From: CAIOSQ01 sp044359885
GTDB taxonomy: Bacteria; Pseudomonadota; Alphaproteobacteria; CACIAM-22H2
NCBI GenBank assembly: GCA_044359885.1
Contig: JBIKLI010000213.1
Span: 1 to 7,781, forward strand
Reading direction: 5' to 3'
Length of the DNA: 7,781 nucleotides
Part shown: positions 1-4,593 of the stretch, one piece after another
Numbering within the stretch: position 1 is the first letter of the stretch
How the letters are laid out: every line of letters begins with the position of its first letter
Made by a program: the position numbers and the translations under genes
The notes under the pieces: generated by a model
Database searches by the model: none
What the model saw: only the letters and a program-made list of their open reading frames with translations
Told to the model about the DNA's origin: nothing

Positions 1-288
1 GACGCCGCCCTTGCCGGCGCTGTCGCGACCCTCGAACAGCACCACCAGCTTCAGCCCCTTGTAGGCCACCCAGTCCTGGAGCTTGATCAGCTCGCTCTGC
101 AGGCGCAGCAATTCCGCGAAATAGCGCTGCCGGTCCATCGACGCGCGCCTGCGCCGTGCCAGCAGCTCGCGCATCTCCTCGGGCAGGCGCCGGTCGTCGA
201 TCTCCTGCTCGCGCTCCTCGTCGACGTCGTCCTCCAGCTCGAGTTCCACCCAGGGCCTCCCGCACGCCGCACCGCTCCCGACTGGCAT
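1..288 (-). CDS. ppk2: Polyphosphate kinase 2 (PPK2 family), N-terminal part, cut by left edge
   Basis: PPK2 enzymes transfer phosphate between inorganic polyphosphate and nucleoside phosphates in the cytoplasm. The 96 codons present begin with an acidic, charged N-terminal leader of about 50 residues. A helix follows (residues about 52-75, pattern RYFAELLRLQSELIKLQDWV) that is characteristic of PPK2 just ahead of the P-loop. Next comes a hydrophobic strand leading into the Walker A motif EGRDSAGKGG at residues 86-95, with Lys93 as the phosphate-binding lysine. The Walker B/DxxR region, lid module and C-terminus lie beyond the window, so the subclass (one-domain class I or other) and the preferred nucleotide cannot be decided. 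The ATG at 288 is chosen because a near-perfect Shine-Dalgarno sequence sits just upstream. The gene is divergent from the aldolase at 482. Family assignment is firm; function beyond PPK2 is not resolved. Confidence 0.9.
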   Translation of the reverse strand, partial: MPVGSGAACGRPWVELELEDDVDEEREQEIDDRRLPEEMRELLARRRRASMDRQRYFAELLRLQSELIKLQDWVAYKGLKLVVLFEGRDSAGKGGV

Positions 289-293
289 CGTCG

Positions 294-301
294 CACCTCC
301 T
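294..301 (-). promoter_or_regulatory. Strong ribosome binding site of the PPK2 gene
   Basis: Read on the minus strand this is AGGAGGTG, complementary to the 3' end of 16S rRNA, with five bases between it and the ATG at 288. It fixes the start codon of the PPK2 gene and predicts efficient translation. It is the best Shine-Dalgarno match I found in the window. Confidence 0.85.
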
Positions 302-455
302 CTCTCGCCTTCCGGCGCAGCGGGGCACGGGATCGTGACGCCGGCATGACCGAACCGTGGCGCCGGCCGGACGGCCTGCACCCTCCGCGTCAGGCATCTG
401 TGCGGCCCCGCCCCGGCGGTCTAAGGTGCCGGGCGTGGGGACCGGGTCGGCCGGG

Positions 456-472
456 CCTTCGCCAAGTGAAGG
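456..472 (+). promoter_or_regulatory. Small hairpin overlapping the aldolase Shine-Dalgarno sequence
   Basis: CCTTC at 456-460 is the perfect reverse complement of GAAGG at 468-472, with a possible G-U pair inside and a short loop (CCAAG). The right arm is part of the aldolase ribosome binding site GAAGGAG (468-474), seven bases before the ATG at 482. In the mRNA this could partly hide the ribosome binding site. The arms are visible; any regulatory effect is inference, and a 5-6 bp stem can arise by chance in such DNA. Confidence 0.3.
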
Positions 473-481
473 AGTTTCCCG

Positions 482-1348
482 ATGCGACCCAACATCCTGC
501 GCCAGAAGCTCGACGCCGGGCAGCCGACGCTCGGCACGCATCTGCTCTCCTGCTGGCCGACCCTGGTGGAGATCGTCGGCCAGACCGGTCTCTACGACTA
601 TGTCGAGTTCACGGCCGAATACGCCCCCTTCGACCTGCACGATCTGGACAATCTCGGCCGCGCGCTCGAGGTGGCCGGTCTCGGCGGGATGATGAAGCAC
701 GAGCAGACGCAATGGACGCACCAGACGATGCGCTCCATCGGCTCCGGCTTCCAGTCGGCGCTGTTCGCCGACGTGCGCACGGTCGAGGATGCCCGCGCCT
801 GCGTGCGCGCCGTGCGCGCCGAGGAACCGCGCGCCGGGGGGCTGCACGGCGTCGGCATGCGGCGCGACGTCGGCACGATGCGCGACGCGGGCTCGGCGGA
901 TTTCGTCAAGGCGCTGGACGAGGTCGTGGTCGCGATCATGGTCGAGAAGCGCCAATGCGTGGAAGATCTCGACGCGATCCTGTCCGTCCCCGGCCTCGAC
1001 ATGGTCCAGTTCGGACCGGCCGACTATGCGATGAGCATCGGCCTGACCGGCCAGTGGTCCCATCCCGAGGTCCGCGCCGCCGAACGGCGCACGATCGAGA
1101 CCGCGCTGCGGAAGGGACTCCATCCGCGCGCGGAAATCGGACATCCCGACGATGCCGCGCGCTTCATAGAGATGGGCGTGCGGCATTTCTGCATCGGCTG
1201 GGACGTGACCATCCTCAACGCCGCGTGGCGGGCCAATGGCGACGGGATGCGCGCGCTGTTCGGGGGGCTGGGCGGCGGCGCGCGAAAGACCAAGGCAAAG
1301 GCCGCGGCCAAGGGAAAGCGCAAGCCGGCGAAAGGCAACTACCGCTGA
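482..1348 (+). CDS. HpcH/HpaI aldolase family protein with variant active site
   Basis: This 288-residue protein belongs to the class II pyruvate-aldolase (HpcH/HpaI, citrate lyase beta-like) TIM-barrel family, whose members cleave 4-hydroxy-2-oxo acids to pyruvate plus an aldehyde using a divalent metal. Recognisable blocks are YDYVEFTAEYAPFDL (residues 38-52), FADVRTVEDARACVRAVR (95-112), the strand IMVEKRQCVEDLDAI (152-166) and FGPADYAMSIG (177-187). Glu155 and Asp181 match the HpaI metal ligands Glu149 and Asp175 with identical 26-residue spacing. The catalytic His45 of HpaI aligns with Tyr47, and substrate-binding Arg70 aligns with Lys72, so the chemistry or substrate may differ from HpaI. 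Residues about 264-288 form a Gly/Lys/Arg-rich tail outside the barrel. The ATG start follows the ribosome binding site GAAGGAG by seven bases. The gene converges with the importer operon, 10 bp between stops. Family is sure; substrate is unknown. Confidence 0.88.
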   Translation: MRPNILRQKLDAGQPTLGTHLLSCWPTLVEIVGQTGLYDYVEFTAEYAPFDLHDLDNLGRALEVAGLGGMMKHEQTQWTHQTMRSIGSGFQSALFADVRTVEDARACVRAVRAEEPRAGGLHGVGMRRDVGTMRDAGSADFVKALDEVVVAIMVEKRQCVEDLDAILSVPGLDMVQFGPADYAMSIGLTGQWSHPEVRAAERRTIETALRKGLHPRAEIGHPDDAARFIEMGVRHFCIGWDVTILNAAWRANGDGMRALFGGLGGGARKTKAKAAAKGKRKPAKGNYR

Positions 1349-1358
1349 GGCCTGGGGG

Positions 1359-1375
1359 TCACCGGATCCCGGTGA
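1359..1375. terminator. Perfect short inverted repeat at the convergent gene ends, possible bidirectional terminator
   Basis: TCACCGG (1359-1365) and CCGGTGA (1369-1375) are perfect reverse complements separated by ATC, forming a 7-bp stem with a 3-base loop. It starts 10 bases after the aldolase stop codon and covers the last codons and the stop codon of the minus-strand permease gene. Its position between convergent genes fits a shared transcript-end structure. No T-run follows on either strand, so it is not a classical intrinsic terminator. The repeat is plain in the sequence; the role is inferred. Confidence 0.35.
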
Positions 1376-2186
1376 GCGCCATGTTCTCCAGGATCCGGCG
1401 GCGCAGCAGCAGGAAGACCAGCAGCATCGGCGCCGTGCTGACCACCGAGCCGGCCATCAGCTTGCCGGTGTCGGCGCTGAAGCGGAACTGGAACGCGGTC
1501 AGGCCGAGTTCCATGTTGAACAGCGCCTGGTCGTTGGCGATCAGCAGCGGCCAGATGAAGATGCTCCAGCCCTGGATGAACGAGAAGATACCGACCGCCG
1601 CGAGCGCGCTGCCCGAGAGCGGCGCCACGACCCGGGCCAGGATCCACCATTCGCCTGCGCCGTCGACCCGCGCCGCCTCGATCAGTTCGCTCGGCACCGC
1701 CGACGACACGTGCTGGCGCATCAGGAAGATGCCGAAGGCCATGAACATGTAGGGCAGGATGATGCCCTGATAGGTGTTGATCCACTCGATCCGCACCAGC
1801 TGCAGGTAGAGCGGGATCATGTAGGCCTCGAAGGGCACGATCGCCGTCGCCAGCACCAGCGCGAAGAGAACCCCGCGCCCCGGGAACCGGTACTTGGCGA
1901 AGACGGTGCCCGCGACCAGCGACGTCACCACCACCGACAGCGTCGCCACCCCGGCGATCAGCAGCGAATTGAGGAAGAAGCGTCCGAAGGGCGCGGTCTC
2001 GAAGGCGCCGAAGAAATTCTCCAGCGTCGGATCGCGGGGCAGGAACACCGGCGGCCAGAGCGCGATCTCCGGCGCCGGCTTGAAGGCGGTCGCCAGCATC
2101 CACAGCATTGGCATGACCATGATCAGCGCGCCCAGCATGAGCACGGCATGGGCGGCGAGAACGCCGAGACGGGAGAGCGGGGACAT
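1359..2186 (-). CDS. Carbohydrate ABC transporter permease, MalG/UgpE type
   Basis: This is the second inner-membrane permease of a CUT1-family importer (binding-protein-dependent transport system inner membrane component), 275 residues, a normal length for MalG-like subunits. The protein starts with a cytoplasmic stretch and a hydrophobic helix (MLGALIMVMPMLWMLATAFK). The MalG-type periplasmic segment with PTLENF follows, then helices around FLNSLLIAGVATLSVVV, then the remaining helices. The EAA loop that docks on the ATPase begins at Glu170 (EAARVDGAGEWW), with the conserved Gly176; the usual LP further on is AP here. The ATG at 2186 is chosen because it lies eight bases after the upstream permease's stop and leaves the expected N-terminus; a purine-rich GGAGAAGTGAGG stretch precedes it. 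The reading frame stays open upstream, but that part only shadows the previous gene. It is the last gene of the operon in this window. Confidence 0.9.
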   Translation of the reverse strand: MSPLSRLGVLAAHAVLMLGALIMVMPMLWMLATAFKPAPEIALWPPVFLPRDPTLENFFGAFETAPFGRFFLNSLLIAGVATLSVVVTSLVAGTVFAKYRFPGRGVLFALVLATAIVPFEAYMIPLYLQLVRIEWINTYQGIILPYMFMAFGIFLMRQHVSSAVPSELIEAARVDGAGEWWILARVVAPLSGSALAAVGIFSFIQGWSIFIWPLLIANDQALFNMELGLTAFQFRFSADTGKLMAGSVVSTAPMLLVFLLLRRRILENMALTGIR

Positions 2187-2194
2187 GGCGCGCC

Positions 2195-3121
2195 TCACTT
2201 CTCCCGCGTCGGATCGTTGCGCGCGAGCGTGAACTGGATGACGGTCAGGCCGATGACGATCAGCGTCAGCGTCACCGCCTCGGCAGCCGCATAGCCGAAG
2301 CGGTAGAACTGGAAGGCATTGGTGTAGATGTCGAAGACCAGCATGCGCACCGCCTGGCCCGGCGCCGCCTGCGAGCCCAGCGTCATCACATAGACCTGGG
2401 TGAAGACGTTGTAGGCGTTGATGGTCGAGGTGACGAGCACGTAGAGCAGGATCGGCCGCAGCAGCGGGAAGGTGATCCGCCAGAATCGCTGCCAGGCGTT
2501 CGCGCCATCGACGCTGGCCGCCTCGAGATACATCGCCGGGATGTTGCGCAGGCCGACCAGGAACAGGACCATGTTGTAGCCCAGGACCTTCCAGACCCCC
2601 ATGATCACCAGCGCCCAGAGCGCCGTGTCGGGATCGGACAGCCAGGCGACCGACTCGATCCCGACCAGGCCGAGGCCGTAGTTGAGGATGCCGTAGTTGT
2701 AGTCGTAGATCCATTTCCAGGCGATCGACACCGGCACCATCGGCGTGATGACCGGCAGGAAGTAGATCGTCTGGTAGAAGGCCGACAGCCGCGACTTGCG
2801 CGCCAGGAAGACCGCCAGCGGCAGCGCGATGACGGTCGACAGCAACACGACGGCGACGGAATAGACGGTCGTGTTGTAGAGCGCGAGGTGGAAATTCTCG
2901 TCGGCGAAGAGCTGCTCGTAGTTCCGGAACCCGACGAAGGGCTTCGCCGGCGACAGCAGGTTCCATCGATGGAAGCTGAGCCAGACGCCGAAGCCGATCG
3001 GCACGATGCGGACATAGAAGAACAGCGCCAGGACCGGGGCCAGCGCGGCATAGCAGAACAGAACGAGCCGCCAGCGGTCGAAGAAGGCGCGCAGCGGCGA
3101 CACCACGATGGCCCCGGTCAT
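2195..3121 (-). CDS. Carbohydrate ABC transporter permease, MalF/UgpA type
   Basis: This is the first permease of the CUT1-type importer, 308 residues, which should pair with the MalG-type subunit in the inner membrane. An N-terminal helix (CYAALAPVLALFFYVRIVPI) leads to the family signature region with FVGFRNYEQLF, as in UgpA/MalF-like proteins. Several further membrane helices follow, then the EAA loop starting at Glu200 (EAASVDGANAWQRFWRITFP), with Gly206 and the conserved FPLL. The ATG at 3121 is preferred over an in-frame upstream ATG at 3205, which would overlap the binding-protein gene by about 80 bases and add a non-membrane arginine-rich leader. With the chosen start only four bases separate it from the preceding stop. 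The Shine-Dalgarno match there is poor, so translation is probably coupled to that of the binding protein. GTG codons a few codons downstream are alternative starts. Confidence 0.9.
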   Translation of the reverse strand: MTGAIVVSPLRAFFDRWRLVLFCYAALAPVLALFFYVRIVPIGFGVWLSFHRWNLLSPAKPFVGFRNYEQLFADENFHLALYNTTVYSVAVVLLSTVIALPLAVFLARKSRLSAFYQTIYFLPVITPMVPVSIAWKWIYDYNYGILNYGLGLVGIESVAWLSDPDTALWALVIMGVWKVLGYNMVLFLVGLRNIPAMYLEAASVDGANAWQRFWRITFPLLRPILLYVLVTSTINAYNVFTQVYVMTLGSQAAPGQAVRMLVFDIYTNAFQFYRFGYAAAEAVTLTLIVIGLTVIQFTLARNDPTREK

Positions 3122-3125
3122 GGTC

Positions 3126-4451
3126 TCAGGACGTACCGAAAAGACCCGCTTCCCGCAGGATCGAATCCGTCTGGGCAGCCCAGCGCCGGATCGTCTCGGC
3201 GACACGGGCCGGATTGCCGTTCATGGCGGGATCGACGAAGGCCGCCGGCAGCTGGTCGGCAAGCCGGGTCTGGATCTCGTTCCACGGCCCCAGAACCGGC
3301 TCCAGGTAGTACTGCATGTCGGCCGGCGGCGAGACGAAGCCCTTGTACTGGGGGATCCGGGCGACCAGTCCGCTCCAGTCCACGTCCTTGCGTGCCGCCA
3401 CCCAGCCCGAGCTCTGGGTCAGCATGGCCGAGTTCTCGGGGTTCGTCAGGAACTGGACGAAGGCATACGCCGCGGCCTGGTTGCGGCTGCGGCCGGAGAC
3501 ATAAAGTCCGTTGTGCTGCAGCAGCGTCTTCTTGGGCTGGCCCGCGCGCCAGGCCGGGATCTGGGCGACGTCGTAGTCCAGCGACGGGTTCTGCTTCTGG
3601 ATCTCGCCGATGACCCAGGCCTCGCGGAAGAACATCCCCGTGTTGCCGGCGACGAAGGCGGCGGCGTCGCGCTGGACGCGCGGATCGTCGACCTTATGCA
3701 CCTGCACGGCGTCGATGTAGTACTGCAGCGCCGCGCGGCCGGCCTCGTTGTCGTAGTTCTGCTGATATTTGCCGCTGGGATGGCGCTTGATCACCGAACC
3801 GCCCGCGGGCTCGAGCACGAAGCGCCACTTCTCGGTGATGCCGCTGCCCTGACCCGACAGCCGCAGCGACATGCCCGAGCGCGTCATCTTGCCGGTCGAA
3901 TCGAAACGCACGAGCTTCTTGGCGAAATCCATCATCTCCGGGAACGTCTCCGGCGGACCGGACAGCCCGGCCTCGCGGAACATCGCCCGGTTCCAGAACA
4001 GCACCGGCGTGCTGAACAGCAGCGGCAGCCCGTAGGTCTTGCCGCCGATGGTGAAGGAGTCGAGGCTGGCCGGACGATAGGCGGCGCGCAGCTGGGCGTC
4101 GATCGCCGGCGGATTGGGCTGGATCAGCCCGGCCTCGATCAGGTTGATCGACAGGATCTGCCCGACGTCGAAGATGTCGGGGCCGGTCCCGGTCGGCATC
4201 GCGGCGGCCAGCTTCTGCTCGTGCTCGCGCAGCGTGGTGCTGAAGACGTTCAGCTTGAAACCCGGGTTCTGCCGCGCATAGGCCTCGCCGGCGGCGTTGT
4301 AGAAGGGCACGAGTTCGGGATAGCCCGTCCACGCGCTCAGCGTCACGCCCGCCTGCGCCGAAGCCCCGCGGGGCGCGGCCATGGCGAGCGCAGCACCGCC
4401 TGCAGCGAGGCCCATCGCGCCACGCCGGCCGATATTGTTCCGTCTGGTCAT
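3126..4451 (-). CDS. Extracellular solute-binding protein, family 1 (carbohydrate ABC importer)
   Basis: This is the periplasmic substrate receptor of the importer, 441 residues, typical for CUT1 sugar-binding proteins. Residues 1-34 form an export signal: an arginine-rich n-region with two RR pairs (Arg3-Arg4 and Arg9-Arg10), an Ala/Gly-rich hydrophobic core and a likely cleavage site after ASA or AQA (residues 30-34). The RR pairs suggest the Tat route, though the motif RRGAMG is not canonical. The mature protein has family hallmarks: TLSAWTGYPE at its start, MPTGTGPDIFDVGQ, GKTYGLPLLFSTPVLFWNRAMFREAGL, and AAYAFVQFLTNPENSAM near residue 340. The ATG at 4451 is chosen because GGGAGG (4459-4464 on the minus strand) lies seven bases before it; a longer in-frame start at 4502 would spoil the signal peptide. 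It is the first gene of a three-gene operon. The ligand (sugar, polyol or glycerophosphodiester-like) cannot be told from sequence alone. Confidence 0.92.
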   Translation of the reverse strand: MTRRNNIGRRGAMGLAAGGAALAMAAPRGASAQAGVTLSAWTGYPELVPFYNAAGEAYARQNPGFKLNVFSTTLREHEQKLAAAMPTGTGPDIFDVGQILSINLIEAGLIQPNPPAIDAQLRAAYRPASLDSFTIGGKTYGLPLLFSTPVLFWNRAMFREAGLSGPPETFPEMMDFAKKLVRFDSTGKMTRSGMSLRLSGQGSGITEKWRFVLEPAGGSVIKRHPSGKYQQNYDNEAGRAALQYYIDAVQVHKVDDPRVQRDAAAFVAGNTGMFFREAWVIGEIQKQNPSLDYDVAQIPAWRAGQPKKTLLQHNGLYVSGRSRNQAAAYAFVQFLTNPENSAMLTQSSGWVAARKDVDWSGLVARIPQYKGFVSPPADMQYYLEPVLGPWNEIQTRLADQLPAAFVDPAMNGNPARVAETIRRWAAQTDSILREAGLFGTS

Positions 4452-4593
4452 CGCAACCCCTCCCGAGATCGTTCCCGCGCCCTGGATTCGGCGCCGCGCC
4501 ATTTCGGCCCGACCGGCGGCGCAGCGTCAAGGGCGTGATCGCGGCGGCGACACCGTTCCGACCAGCGCGGCGTCCGTGGCAGGATCCGGCGTC
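4452..4593. other. Divergent intergenic region between importer operon and helicase gene
   Basis: These 142 bases separate the binding-protein gene from the helicase gene and should hold both promoters. The only promoter-like element I can point to is a TTGACG hexamer on the minus strand. I see no clear operator palindrome, and no transcriptional regulator gene is adjacent to the operon in this window. Confidence 0.55.
4501..4530 (-). promoter_or_regulatory. Candidate promoter of the ABC importer operon
   Basis: On the minus strand TTGACG (4530-4525), preceded by CCC, resembles the alphaproteobacterial housekeeping -35 element CTTGAC. At 17-19 bases spacing the -10 position falls on CCGAAATG-like sequence (4507-4501), a weak match. 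A start of transcription just downstream would leave a leader of roughly 45 bases before the ATG at 4451. The -35 is decent, the -10 is poor, so this is tentative. Confidence 0.3.

Larger units (their letters stand above)
289..481. other. Divergent intergenic region between PPK2 and aldolase genes
   Basis: These 193 bases should carry the promoters of both the PPK2 gene (leftward) and the aldolase gene (rightward). I could not find a convincing -35/-10 pair on either strand, which is common for GC-rich alphaproteobacterial promoters. The stretch includes a GC-rich palindromic patch around 361-376 (GCCGGCCGGACGGC-like) and, at the right end, a small hairpin overlapping the aldolase ribosome binding site. 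No small gene is supported: the open frames crossing it have no ribosome binding site and continue as antisense or out-of-frame readings of the flanking genes. Confidence 0.6.

Noticed and set aside
346..1752. Plus-strand open frame of 468 codons overlapping the aldolase and the permease end
   Set aside because: It is out of frame with the aldolase, has arginine-rich low-information content and no ribosome binding site, and reads antisense through the permease.
2187..2194. Perfect 8-bp palindrome GGCGCGCC between the two permease genes
   Set aside because: Such GC palindromes are frequent by chance at this base composition. The arms are too short for a terminator or operator.
1236..2294. Plus-strand open frame of 352 codons antisense to both permease genes
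   Set aside because: The translation is a Gln/Arg/His/Glu-rich shadow of the permease codons. The minus strand carries recognisable EAA loops and membrane helices.
2187..2966. Upstream extension of the MalG-type permease frame, which stays open to 2966 and could suggest a fused protein
   Set aside because: The extension is a frame-shifted reading of the MalF-type permease, with no membrane-helix pattern. The normal MalG-like protein starts at ATG 2186.
4381..4593. Longer helicase start overlapping the binding-protein gene
   Set aside because: It would add 71 Ala/Arg/Pro-rich residues antisense to the signal peptide of the binding protein. The ATG at 4594 has a ribosome-binding-like AGGA and begins an acidic, ordinary N-terminus.
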